This document shows, piece by piece, positions 1 to 8,196 of a DNA stretch of 8,369 nt. Source of the DNA: Bacteroidaceae bacterium (GTDB lineage: Bacteria; Bacteroidota; Bacteroidia; Bacteroidales; Bacteroidaceae). The number at the start of each line of letters is the position of its first letter. The stretch's first letter is position 1. The translations under genes and the position numbers were made by a program. The DNA lies in assembly GCA_016284115.1 (NCBI GenBank), contig JAEEOD010000202.1:1-8369 (forward strand). The letters are read 5' to 3'. A model generated the notes under the pieces. That model searched no databases, had not been told where the DNA came from, and saw only the letters and a list, made by a program, of their open reading frames with translations.

Positions 1-788
1 GAAGCGTGTGGGACAACCTTATTTTTATATTGAATGGCCTTGCATTTTTAATAATAGGTTTAAACCTTCCCCAAATAATGGCTGGTGTAGAGTCTGATGG
101 TATCAGTCTATTTACTGCCACCATCTTTAGTGTGATTGTGCTTGCGATAATTATAGCAATACGTATGTTATGTGCCTATTTGGCTATTCCTATCAGTAGG
201 ATTCGTAGAAAAAGTGAGCACTTGGGATATAATTTGATTGTCGATAAACCTACGGCGATCATAGTGGGATGGTGTGGAATGCGTGGCGTTCTTTCCTTGG
301 CAGCAGCTCTTTCTATTCCTTACTTATTAAATGGAGGAGAACCTTTCCCTAATAGAAGTCTGATGCTTTATTGCTCGTTCATTGTTATTTTTGGAACCTT
401 GGTATTGCAAGGTTTGTCGCTTCCTTTATTCTTGAAACGTGTTCATTTTCCTGAATACCAAGACCATTTAAGTGATAACGAGACCTTTAGTTTTATACGT
501 AAAGGGTTGGCTGAGTGTGGACTGAAGTATCTAGAGGAGCATCCCGTTCAGAATAAGGACGATGAGCAGGTGTTTGATTATTTTAAGGTGCGTTGGCAAA
601 AAAGATTGATGATAGATTCTAAGGATTCTATGCTGAAATCTATGACCAATATTTATAGGAATATCCTGGTAGATCAACGTAACTATCTTTTCAAGCTCAA
701 CAAAGAACGTCCAGATATTAACGAAGAAATAATTCACCATTTTATCCGTAGCATTGATATGGAAGAAGAAAGATTTAGGCGTGAGTAA
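1..788 (+). CDS. Na+/H+ (cation/proton) antiporter, CPA1 family, C-terminal part
   Basis: This is the 3' part of an inner-membrane cation/proton antiporter gene; the reading frame is open to the left edge and the gene starts outside the window. The first methionine-capable codon (GTG at base 6) sits inside a conserved transmembrane segment, so it is not the start. About 260 residues are visible. Hydrophobic segments read NGLAFLIIGLNLP, then a long helix around visible residues 35-62, then the family signature GWCGMRGVLSLAAALSIP at visible residues 88-105 (about bases 267-320), and a last helix around 120-143. The signature with its Met-Arg-Gly is typical of the NhaP/CPA1 antiporters, which exchange Na+ or K+ for H+ to control pH and ion balance. 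A charged cytoplasmic tail of about 115 residues follows. The gene converges on the efflux operon, with 104 bases between the stop codons. The ion specificity cannot be told from this fragment. Confidence 0.9.
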   Translation, partial: SVWDNLIFILNGLAFLIIGLNLPQIMAGVESDGISLFTATIFSVIVLAIIIAIRMLCAYLAIPISRIRRKSEHLGYNLIVDKPTAIIVGWCGMRGVLSLAAALSIPYLLNGGEPFPNRSLMLYCSFIVIFGTLVLQGLSLPLFLKRVHFPEYQDHLSDNETFSFIRKGLAECGLKYLEEHPVQNKDDEQVFDYFKVRWQKRLMIDSKDSMLKSMTNIYRNILVDQRNYLFKLNKERPDINEEIIHHFIRSIDMEEERFRRE

Positions 789-892
789 GTAAAAAGGTAT
801 TAGAGAAACAATCGTAAAATAAAGATGACATATTAAGCTTGCTCCGGTTTTAAAAGTATTAACCACAACCTTTTCATTATTATCGCTGTGTT

Positions 893-2098
893 TTATGCAT
901 TGCTTCCATATCGTTTTGCCAATCTGAATTGATGTTGATATACCAAGCATGCGGCAGCGAAATAAAGAGCAGCGTGTAACCATAAAATACGCAATTCGGG
1001 TATTACTTGGTTAATATTTGCTCCCATCGAGTTTACCTTAACATATGCACGTATGCCAAAAGTACTGGGGAAGAGCCATGATACCCCTTGCCAAAAGCCT
1101 GGCATGCTAGACTGTGGCCACGAAACACCGCTAAGAAACAGTAATGGTACTGATACAAACACCATAATTAGCATCACGTTTTCACGGTATCGCACCATGC
1201 AAGAAACAGTCATTCCAAAGAATACACAAGCTAGAATATAAGGTAGTAAAATATACATCAATTCCATCCCGCCAGCTAATGCAGGAAACGAGAATAAACG
1301 AGGAATCACCATTGAGAGGTAAGCACCCATCATGGTATATATCATGGCATAGCATAGTGCTTTGCCGCTTACTACTCGATAGACACCACGATAGCGTTTG
1401 TCATCGTCGGGAATGAGTTGCCCATTACGGTTACGCTCACGAGCTGTTCCTGCTGACATACCTATGCCTAAAGCAAGTGTTTGCTGTAAGATCAACATCA
1501 GTACGGCGGGCAGGATACAACTGCCATATCCTCCTGAAGGGTTAAACATAGCCACATCATTTACTTTTAACGGTTGCACGCTGACCGCATCATCATGACT
1601 TGTATAGTTACCTGCCAATTTAACGCGTATGCTAGCTCCCATGCGTTGCGATTCTAACATAGCGGTCTGGTAGATGGCTTTGTAGGTAAGCATAAGCGAC
1701 ATGTCGCAATACACACTGACAGCAGCCTGCTCCATGCGGGCAATACGCAAAGCAAAGTCAACTGGGATATAATACACTCCTTTTACTAACTGACGACTTA
1801 CTAGCGACTTGGCCTCATCCAAGTTTTTGGCATAGAAAGCCACCTTAACATCTGGTGATGCATCACAATCTCGGATGAATTGTCGCGACAGCTCAGAATG
1901 CGACTGGTCTACCACTACTACAGGCACCTCATGCACTGCTTCGTTATTGTAGATCCACGAGTAAAGTAGGGGATATATCAGTGGTACTACAATAACAAAT
2001 AAGAATACACCTTCATCGTGGACTACCTGCTTTATTTCCTGCCACCAAATATAGGTAGTGTCATCACAAAATTCTCTTATTTTATGGAATATAGACAT
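893..2098 (-). CDS. ABC-2 type permease (second of the pair), tripartite exporter
   Basis: A 401-residue inner-membrane permease of the ABC-2 class (YbhR/YhhJ-like). One transmembrane helix lies at about 30-50. A large periplasmic domain of about 140 residues follows, opening with the VVVDQSHSELSRQF stretch, and then five hydrophobic segments near 192-214, 244-265, 279-300, 306-325 and 371-387. The SWLFP motif (339-343) before the last helix is shared with the neighbouring permease. This one-plus-five layout with a big periplasmic loop is characteristic of the family. It is the last gene of the leftward operon. Its ATG lies inside the 3' end of the upstream permease gene (17-base overlap), suggesting translational coupling and equal production of the two subunits. 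There is no nucleotide-binding domain in the protein. The substrate is unknown; relatives export drugs or other amphipathic molecules. Confidence 0.9.
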   Translation of the reverse strand: MSIFHKIREFCDDTTYIWWQEIKQVVHDEGVFLFVIVVPLIYPLLYSWIYNNEAVHEVPVVVVDQSHSELSRQFIRDCDASPDVKVAFYAKNLDEAKSLVSRQLVKGVYYIPVDFALRIARMEQAAVSVYCDMSLMLTYKAIYQTAMLESQRMGASIRVKLAGNYTSHDDAVSVQPLKVNDVAMFNPSGGYGSCILPAVLMLILQQTLALGIGMSAGTARERNRNGQLIPDDDKRYRGVYRVVSGKALCYAMIYTMMGAYLSMVIPRLFSFPALAGGMELMYILLPYILACVFFGMTVSCMVRYRENVMLIMVFVSVPLLFLSGVSWPQSSMPGFWQGVSWLFPSTFGIRAYVKVNSMGANINQVIPELRILWLHAALYFAAACLVYQHQFRLAKRYGSNA

Positions 2099-3251
2099 AG
2101 GTCAGCATCGCATTTTTAATTTTACTAACTACCAGCCAAGGAAGCAATGTGAAAGCTATCAGTGCCACCAAATGGAACCAGGCAACTATGAGCGGAAAGC
2201 CATTAAATACTGTCACCTGATATAGCATGAAGTAATGGCGTAGCGGGAAGAGCCACGACAATGCCTGCAAAGGCGCATCCATACCCATGACAGGGTAGGC
2301 AGATCCTGCCATAGAGAAACTTAGCACTGCCCACAGCGAGCATATACTCATCGACATGCGGAGCGAAGGCATTAAGCCGAAGGCAAAGATACCAAAACCC
2401 AGCGAAGCAAGTACTTGCAGCACGCATAGTCTCATGATATCGAATAAACTACCTTCTCGTGGAAAATCAAGTATTCCATAGATGTAGAACTGGAAGATAA
2501 ATACTACTGCAAGGAACACTAGGAAATGGATAAAATATTTACCTAAGATAGCCACCACTATATTACCATCAGCCATTTCTAACCACTCCTTGCCGGTATC
2601 AAATTTCAACTCCATGCCTAGCGAATAAGCAGAAAGAAGCATCATAAAAAGCATGAAGATACCAGGTACGAGCGCAGTAGTGAGATACACATTGTAACTG
2701 CCCCAGGGGTTTGCTATCTGATGACTATCTATTACTACAGGCTGTAAGAAGGTCTGTATCTGCTCAGGTGTGTAGCCTTTTGCACGCATCGTTGCCTGTC
2801 CTAAACCAGCAGAAGCAAGGGTAGAGATAGTCTTTAGGTCTTTCATCGCCATCGAACCTGCTGTCATGCAAGTCATTGTGTAATAATACGACAGTGATGG
2901 TTGACGACCTGATATCAAATTATTAGACAAGCCTTCAGGTATATACAGGAAAGCATATATCTCGCCTTCTTGAACAGCAATACGTGCAGCTGTCATTGAT
3001 GGATAATGAGCCACCACCCTGGAAGTCTGCATAGCATCGAGCCTGCGCACTAAATTGCGTGAGGTAGTACTGTTGTCCAGGTCTACCACGCCTATAGGCA
3101 TGTCCTGTGGCAGTCCTTCTCCCAGAAAGGTGGTAAAGAAGATCATCGTCATGAGCGGAAACACCACCATACAGAACGCATAAATATGGTTCTTTGTCAG
3201 TATATGGAACTCTCGCAGCGCAATGTCTATTATCTGAGAAATAAATTTCAT
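2082..3251 (-). CDS. ABC-2 type permease (first of the pair), tripartite exporter
   Basis: A 389-residue inner-membrane ABC-2 permease (YbhS/YhhJ-like). A helix at about 24-44 is followed by a periplasmic domain of some 145 residues that begins with IGVVDLDNSTTSRNL. Hydrophobic segments then lie near 190-212, 232-258, 272-295, 300-320 and 352-375. The periplasmic opening (V-V-D, then S-x-x-S-R) and the LSWLFPLRHY motif at 331-340 match those of the next gene, so the two are paralogues and probably form a heterodimeric channel. The start is the ATG that lies 7 bases after the stop of the fusion-protein gene; the leader is A/T-rich without a Shine-Dalgarno sequence, as is common in Bacteroidetes. 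No Walker A or ABC signature is present. The transported compound cannot be inferred. Confidence 0.9.
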   Translation of the reverse strand: MKFISQIIDIALREFHILTKNHIYAFCMVVFPLMTMIFFTTFLGEGLPQDMPIGVVDLDNSTTSRNLVRRLDAMQTSRVVAHYPSMTAARIAVQEGEIYAFLYIPEGLSNNLISGRQPSLSYYYTMTCMTAGSMAMKDLKTISTLASAGLGQATMRAKGYTPEQIQTFLQPVVIDSHQIANPWGSYNVYLTTALVPGIFMLFMMLLSAYSLGMELKFDTGKEWLEMADGNIVVAILGKYFIHFLVFLAVVFIFQFYIYGILDFPREGSLFDIMRLCVLQVLASLGFGIFAFGLMPSLRMSMSICSLWAVLSFSMAGSAYPVMGMDAPLQALSWLFPLRHYFMLYQVTVFNGFPLIVAWFHLVALIAFTLLPWLVVSKIKNAMLTYVYIP

Positions 3252-3258
3252 TTCTTAT

Positions 3259-4251
3259 TTATTTCTGTTTCAGTACCAATGACATACCAGCTCGTAAGCC
3301 ATCAAGTTTTTCTATAGGACGAGCCTTTACTTCAAATGTTTTCAGATCATATTGACCACTTGCCTTAGTGGCCTTCCAGGCAGCATACGAACCCTGGTCT
3401 TTCAAGTGATATACTTTCATCTTCATATTTTGGTCAAGAGCAGGCACAAATACTATCACTTCTTCACCTACTTTCATGCCTTTCAGTTGGTCTTCACGAA
3501 CATTGAAAGTACCCCATGTGTCGTCCATTAGCGAGATTGTCATGATGGGAGACCCCGTTCCTACCAGTTCACCTACTTTTGGAAACACTTCACTCACTTC
3601 TCCTGCCATTTGTGCTAATTGCACGGTTTCGTTGATGTAGCTATTTACTTCAGCTACGGCACCTTTAGCACGATCCACTTGTGCCTGAGCAGCGAGTTTG
3701 TCTTCTAGCCGTGCGCCATTTACAGCCATGTCATATTGGCTTTGGGCGGCTTTCATTTGTGCCTCTGATGCTTTGTACTGAGCATAGGCTTCATCTCGCT
3801 TCTGAGCGGACATCACACCTTCGTCGAAAAGGCGCTGTACACGATTATACGATTTTTCGTATATTTCCAGGCCAGCCTTTGCTTGCTGCAACTGTTGGTA
3901 TGCACCTTCTATTTGTTCCTTTCTTGCACCACTTCTAGCTTTTAGTTCCATTGCAGCGGCAGCATCAACAGCTCCCTGTGCCTGTTCCATCTTAGCCTGC
4001 ACCTCAGGGGCTTCTAGAATAGCTAGGGTGTCTCCTGCTTTTACAAAGTCACCTTCTTTCGCACGGAGCTCAAGAATTCGACCAGGCACCTTGCTCGATA
4101 CTCGATACTCTTCAACTTCCATTTGTCCCTGTATCACGTCAGGGTCACGGTCCAGAGCAAAGAAACCAATGAGGGCAACGATAATCACAACGGATACTAA
4201 TCCTGCAATCGCCAGCAGGATATTGTTATGTTGTTGTCTAGCTTGATCCAT
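3259..4251 (-). CDS. HlyD/YbhG-type membrane fusion (periplasmic adaptor) protein
   Basis: A 330-residue periplasmic adaptor that links inner-membrane permeases to a TolC-type channel. The N-terminal anchor helix is at about 11-33. The first half of a lipoyl-like fold is at 45-82 (YRVSSKVPGRILELRAKEGD, then VKAGDTLAILEAPE). An Ala/Gln/Lys-rich helical hairpin runs from about 83 to 205. The second lipoyl half (around 215-242) and a beta-barrel domain follow to the end. The hairpin tip carries R137-x3-L141-x6-S148, the RLS motif that in AcrA/MacA-type adaptors contacts the TolC tip. A GAR(K/L)E motif occurs twice, near 108-112 and 179-183, once on each arm of the hairpin. The gene sits between the TolC homologue (110-base gap) and the permeases (7-base gap), which fits a tripartite exporter. 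The start codon was chosen because a charged N terminus followed by the anchor helix begins there. Confidence 0.93.
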   Translation of the reverse strand: MDQARQQHNNILLAIAGLVSVVIIVALIGFFALDRDPDVIQGQMEVEEYRVSSKVPGRILELRAKEGDFVKAGDTLAILEAPEVQAKMEQAQGAVDAAAAMELKARSGARKEQIEGAYQQLQQAKAGLEIYEKSYNRVQRLFDEGVMSAQKRDEAYAQYKASEAQMKAAQSQYDMAVNGARLEDKLAAQAQVDRAKGAVAEVNSYINETVQLAQMAGEVSEVFPKVGELVGTGSPIMTISLMDDTWGTFNVREDQLKGMKVGEEVIVFVPALDQNMKMKVYHLKDQGSYAAWKATKASGQYDLKTFEVKARPIEKLDGLRAGMSLVLKQK

Positions 4252-4266
4252 AATTTTATTATTTAT

Positions 4267-4318
4267 GAAGATTGAACAAGAATTGCTATACCATTTCTCT
4301 ATCTTTGCTGCAATCTTC
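4267..4318. repeat. 8-bp inverted repeat in the gap between the TolC and HlyD genes
   Basis: GAAGATTG (4267-4274) and CAATCTTC (4311-4318) are perfect reverse complements separated by 36 bases. A nested alternative pairing, ATTGC (4282-4286) with GCAAT (4310-4314), shares the right arm. The gap is 110 bases, by far the longest inside the four-gene operon. The repeat could fold in the mRNA and affect processing or the relative expression of the channel and the pump. The long loop makes this weak evidence; there is no U-tract right after it, so it is not a standard terminator. Confidence 0.3.
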
Positions 4319-4361
4319 TGGTTAATTATTTTTTTGTAAAACTTATAATTTATTATGATTC

Positions 4362-5834
4362 TTATTCAAGAGTTCCAAGTGCTTTCTGCAGTTCTACTTG
4401 GCTCAGCTTTAAATCAATTTCGGCATCAATCTTTTCTGATTGTGCCTTCAACCAAGCAGTTTGTGCTTCCAACACCGTTGTAGTTGTAATCACACCTTCT
4501 GCAAAACCTAGATTTGCAGTGCGTAGATTCTCTTCTGCATGAGCAATGTTAGCCTGTGCCATTGCTAGTCTTTTGCTTGCTTCATTCACCTTGAAAGAAC
4601 TTTGTTTCACTTGTAATTCAATCTTCTCTTGCACTTCCTCCATTTCAAGGCGAGCCATTGTTGTACTTCCTTTTGCAGCTCGCACCTTATACTTTACATC
4701 ACCCCAATTCCATATAGGAATACGAACCATTACACCTACGTTCCACAACCCAGCAAACCTCTTCTGAAAACCATTTAACGTATTAGGATTAGTTACTGCA
4801 TATCCGCCTGTTAGTGCTAAAGTAGGCAGATTGCCAGCCTTCAGTATGTTGGTTTGCTGCTTGCTCAAGTCTATGGAGTTCTGCAACATACGCAGTTCTG
4901 GGCGGTTAGTAGCTACCAAACCCATATCAATCTGCGGAGTAGCGGCCGTTTCTGTCAAGTTGTCTTTCTCCTCATCTGCCAAAATAATTTGGGAATCAAC
5001 AGGCAGTCCACACAACTGGCAGAGCAACATTTTTGAGAGTACCACACCATCGTTTACCTTGGTTAAAGTCATCTCTGCCTCGTTCACTTTCACTTTCACA
5101 TTTAGTCCATCAGAACGTGTGGCAACGCCCTCGTCAATCATCTTCTGTACATCACCATCTAGTTTCTGTACTACTTGCAGGTAGCTCTCAGCCAGTTTCT
5201 GTTTATGGCGCAATGACACCACCTGCCAGTAGGCCTGGTCAATGTTATATAAAGTGTTCTGCCGCTGCATATCCAAAGAATTGGCAGCCAAGTCTTCGTT
5301 GATGTCAGCCATCTTGTTCAATGCCACAATTGCCCCTCCCATAAATACAGGTTGCGTCACCATTACAGCGCCAGCAAACATATTGCGAGTATCAGTACGA
5401 AGAGCATCGACCAAGCCAATGCCAGTTTGATTGAGCACACTAGCCAATGGCGTCAGGTCGAGCGTAATACCTAAGGCGCTCAACGCACTCAAACTGTTTT
5501 GCAGACCTGCCGCTGTATTAGTGCCTAAGTTACTCAAAGCGGTTTTCTTTTCATCGTCTAATATGGATATTTCCTTGCTGGTCCACATGTAACCACCCAA
5601 AGCGTCCACTTTAGGTAAATACTGGGTTCTGGCAGATTTTCGCGTATTGGCAGCAATCTCCTGTTTAGCTTTGGCAATACTCATCTGTTTGTTGTTGCGC
5701 AGTGCCATCGACCTACAACTGTCAAGTGAGAGCACCTGCTGAGCCATCATTGTCCACGGCAAGAAGAAAAGGAGACCAATGGGCAATGTCCGAGCTATCA
5801 CACCCCTTGTAGTTTTTTTCATAGTTTTATTCAT
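4362..5834 (-). CDS. TolC-family outer-membrane efflux channel
   Basis: A 490-residue outer-membrane factor, the exit duct of the tripartite exporter. A signal peptide covers about residues 1-31, with cleavage likely at MMA/QQ; the mature chain then opens with the family's LSLDSCRSMALRNN motif. The two-fold repeat of TolC is visible. Helices lead to strand pair one (about 76-84 and 153-167, the latter VMVTQPVFMGG), and the second repeat has strands at 337-347 and 364-379 (VMVRIPIWNWGD). The last helix ends in AEIDLKLSQVELQKALGTLE. The first loop between strands is about 65 residues long, against about 16 in the second repeat. A C-x-x-C pair (272, 275) lies in LCQLCGLP. Translation could start at the first ATG or at Met5; both give a good signal peptide. 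It is the first gene of the exporter operon. Confidence 0.94.
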   Translation of the reverse strand: MNKTMKKTTRGVIARTLPIGLLFFLPWTMMAQQVLSLDSCRSMALRNNKQMSIAKAKQEIAANTRKSARTQYLPKVDALGGYMWTSKEISILDDEKKTALSNLGTNTAAGLQNSLSALSALGITLDLTPLASVLNQTGIGLVDALRTDTRNMFAGAVMVTQPVFMGGAIVALNKMADINEDLAANSLDMQRQNTLYNIDQAYWQVVSLRHKQKLAESYLQVVQKLDGDVQKMIDEGVATRSDGLNVKVKVNEAEMTLTKVNDGVVLSKMLLCQLCGLPVDSQIILADEEKDNLTETAATPQIDMGLVATNRPELRMLQNSIDLSKQQTNILKAGNLPTLALTGGYAVTNPNTLNGFQKRFAGLWNVGVMVRIPIWNWGDVKYKVRAAKGSTTMARLEMEEVQEKIELQVKQSSFKVNEASKRLAMAQANIAHAEENLRTANLGFAEGVITTTTVLEAQTAWLKAQSEKIDAEIDLKLSQVELQKALGTLE

Positions 5835-5881
5835 TATCTATTTTTCCTTACCTTATTAATGATTTCGCCTGCAAATTTCGT

Positions 5882-5889
5882 AAAAATTA
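5882..5889 (-). promoter_or_regulatory. possible -7 promoter element for the exporter operon
   Basis: On the minus strand this reads TAATTTTT, matching seven of eight positions of the Bacteroidetes -7 consensus TAnnTTTG. It lies 48 bases upstream of the TolC-family ATG. No convincing TTTG was found at the -33 position, so this is a weak candidate; transcription could also run through from the patatin gene. Confidence 0.22.
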
Positions 5890-5941
5890 TCTATACTAGG
5901 ATGGTCCATATTACCTAATTAATGTTCTATAGGTTAGTTTT

Positions 5942-8164
5942 TTAAAATACAAACCCTATGTTCAGGTAAAAATATGTTTTTTCAGTTCTATTGCTATAGC
6001 CTACCGATGCACCTATTGGTCCAAAAATGGTATTATAGTAATATGCAAGTTGACCGCCAATTAACGTCTTGTTATCAAATATATCCTCTAACTTATCACT
6101 TTGCTGGGCAGCGGCAGCACGAAGTAATACATAGTGACTTGAACCTATACGCTGCTGCAATTGCAACTGGGCAGCCACAAACTGTTTCTTCAAATATTCT
6201 ATATTGCCTACACCAGCAAATGGCATCTGCTGCTCTACATAATGTCCAAACCAATCTCCACCGATGGCGTTACTAAACACTAATGGTACAGTAGGGCCGA
6301 ACAATAATCGTCCGTATAGCATTGGTTGGATGGTAAATCGCTTGCCAACGGTAATAGAGGTACGCCAGTTAGCATTTACATCACTCATGCCAGCCATACC
6401 ATCTAATTTAGCAAAGTTGTCTGTCAGGTAGGCATACTCTGCCTTGAATCGTGAGCCACGAGTGGGAAAGTACCAATTATCCTCGCTGTTATAGTTTACT
6501 TGAGCACGATAACTATAGAAATGTTCGTTATTAAGCGTAAACTTTTGTGATGTTTCTGACTCCAGTTTGTTGCGGTAGTGCATGAAGTCCCAACGCAAAC
6601 CCAATCGGAAATCAAAGTTTTTTAAGTTGAAGTTGATCGGGATAAATTCAACTTGATATTGATTATATTGTATGTTATAATCTCTTTTACTGTCTACATA
6701 AACGTCTATGTCATTGCGACGGAAAGTATAGCTCAGCATTGGGCGAGTAAAGCTACGAGGATGGATAGTTAGAGCGCCCCTAGCCATGATTCGTTTTCCC
6801 AGTCTAACAGTTATCTCTGTATTTGTGGGTATAGCTGTTTTCAGGGGAATGTCAAGGCCCAGTTGCACCGCTGCATATTCTTCTGTATCAAAACGGAAAC
6901 CTGCATGAAATTGCATGGATTTTCGGTTACCAGCCGATAATATAACACGCACGCCATCTCCTTCTGGCACCAATCTGCATTCGGCTGTCTGGTAGAACAA
7001 GTCCACACGCATAGAGGTGGTGATTTCTTGCTCTAGACCAGCATCTATATAGTTCCTTTTAGACAAATGGAATTTCTGTTTCAAGAAGCGTTCATCCTGA
7101 GAAGTCATATTCTCAAAAGTATAACCTACCACATGGTTTTGCTCAGTCATCGCATTTGGACGTAACGGATGTAGGATAGTAGGACGGAATGAGTTGTCAA
7201 TGCCTATAAGTTGTTTCAGGGCTTGAATTTCATCCCAGTGCCGCATACCTTCCTCTTCTCCTCTGCGAATCAGTGTATCAATAGCAGCTGTTGTAAAACT
7301 GGCAGCGCCATAGCCATGAGTATCTACCCGTAGATGCAGATCTGTAATGGCGATATTTTCTTCGTATTTATTTTTACAATTCACATCTATAATTTGGCTA
7401 AGGATACTCATTGTTCCCCCAATATCATCTGCTTCTTTGGCGTCGCCTTGTACCGTAATGCCGATAATGATGTCAGCCCCCATCTCACGAGCAATGTCAA
7501 CAGGATAGTTATTGCGTAATCCGCCATCCACTAACACCATATTCCCTAATCTTACAGGAGCAAAAGCCCCTGGAATAGACATGGAAGCACGCATGGCCTG
7601 CGGAAGACGTCCGCTATGGAAATCTATCTCACTATTATCGATGATGTTGGTAGCCACACAAGAAAAAGGGATAGGCAGGTCCCGACTAAAATCCAACGAG
7701 TCGGTATAGCCAATGCAGAGCTTGTTGAATAGCTCAGCTAAGTTCTTGCCTCTGATAAGACCTCCTCCACTAGAGTTACGATTGCCCAAAGAGACACTTG
7801 TACTGATAACATAGGTATTCTGTTTCTGGCGGTCGTTCAGGCTCTGATTACTCAGGTCTTCTCGGTCAGAGATGACATAACTCCAGTCTTGTTGACGTAC
7901 GATAGAGTCCAACGAGTTGGCATTGTAACCAATAGCATATAGACCACCCACAATACTACCCATAGATGTACCTGTAACTACATCCACGGGTATGCCAGCA
8001 CGTTCCAACACTTTCAACACACCTATGTGTGCCATACCCTTGGCGCCACCCCCACTTAGTACTACCCCCACTTTTTTCCTCTTGACTTGTACATTCTCTT
8101 GTTGTGCATTTATGGAGCCACACAACAGCATGACCGCCATAGAAAAGAATAGTATCTTTTTCAT
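5942..8164 (-). CDS. patatin-like phospholipase with C-terminal Omp85-type barrel (type Vd-like)
   Basis: A 740-residue protein that joins a lipase to an outer-membrane barrel. A signal peptide covers residues 1-20 (INA/QQ). The patatin domain (about 31-320) shows the oxyanion loop GGGAKG at 38-43, the nucleophile elbow G65-T-S67-M-G69, the helix AMRASMSIPGAFAPV, and the catalytic D213-G214 of the Ser-Asp dyad, so it should be an active acyl hydrolase. Residues about 340-412 look like a single POTRA-like module. From about 415 to the end there are alternating beta-strands, with the Omp85 motif YFPTRGSRF at 565-573 and a terminal phenylalanine, about 325 residues, enough for a 16-strand barrel. 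The order matches PlpD/FplA-type Vd autotransporters. The frame stays open upstream for 60 codons, but those overlap a terminator and a tRNA; the ATG chosen begins the signal peptide. Whether the lipase faces the periplasm or the outside is not shown. Confidence 0.93.
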   Translation of the reverse strand: MKKILFFSMAVMLLCGSINAQQENVQVKRKKVGVVLSGGGAKGMAHIGVLKVLERAGIPVDVVTGTSMGSIVGGLYAIGYNANSLDSIVRQQDWSYVISDREDLSNQSLNDRQKQNTYVISTSVSLGNRNSSGGGLIRGKNLAELFNKLCIGYTDSLDFSRDLPIPFSCVATNIIDNSEIDFHSGRLPQAMRASMSIPGAFAPVRLGNMVLVDGGLRNNYPVDIAREMGADIIIGITVQGDAKEADDIGGTMSILSQIIDVNCKNKYEENIAITDLHLRVDTHGYGAASFTTAAIDTLIRRGEEEGMRHWDEIQALKQLIGIDNSFRPTILHPLRPNAMTEQNHVVGYTFENMTSQDERFLKQKFHLSKRNYIDAGLEQEITTSMRVDLFYQTAECRLVPEGDGVRVILSAGNRKSMQFHAGFRFDTEEYAAVQLGLDIPLKTAIPTNTEITVRLGKRIMARGALTIHPRSFTRPMLSYTFRRNDIDVYVDSKRDYNIQYNQYQVEFIPINFNLKNFDFRLGLRWDFMHYRNKLESETSQKFTLNNEHFYSYRAQVNYNSEDNWYFPTRGSRFKAEYAYLTDNFAKLDGMAGMSDVNANWRTSITVGKRFTIQPMLYGRLLFGPTVPLVFSNAIGGDWFGHYVEQQMPFAGVGNIEYLKKQFVAAQLQLQQRIGSSHYVLLRAAAAQQSDKLEDIFDNKTLIGGQLAYYYNTIFGPIGASVGYSNRTEKTYFYLNIGFVF

Positions 8165-8196
8165 ATGATATTTATCGTTATTGCTTATATATGCAA

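Noticed and set aside
789..892. Terminator between the converging antiporter and permease genes
   Set aside because: A 7-base pairing (AAAAGGT 792-798 with ACCTTTT 868-874) exists but has a loop of about 69 bases, and smaller stems of 4-5 pairs lack a good T-tract. No terminator can be called with confidence.
531..983. 150-codon open frame on the minus strand across the convergent junction
   Set aside because: It overlaps the antiporter end and the last permease end in other frames, shows no recognisable domain, and its sequence reads like the antisense of well-supported genes.
2082..2098. Overlap of the two permease genes as a frameshift or a split gene
   Set aside because: Each protein is a full-length ABC-2 permease with its own start, periplasmic domain and helices; a short overlap is normal for coupled subunits.
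1053..5430. Several plus-strand open frames of 60-117 codons antisense to the exporter genes
   Set aside because: They lie wholly inside well-supported genes on the other strand, have atypical Ser/Cys/Thr/Pro-rich composition, and carry no family motif.
5917..5938. Small hairpin after the patatin stop (ACCTA with TAGGT)
   Set aside because: Only five pairs around a 12-base loop and no T-tract in the right place; too weak to be called a terminator.
5974..7709. Plus-strand open frames of 61-100 codons antisense to the patatin gene
   Set aside because: They fall within a gene whose catalytic motifs and barrel are clear; their composition is that of antisense translation.
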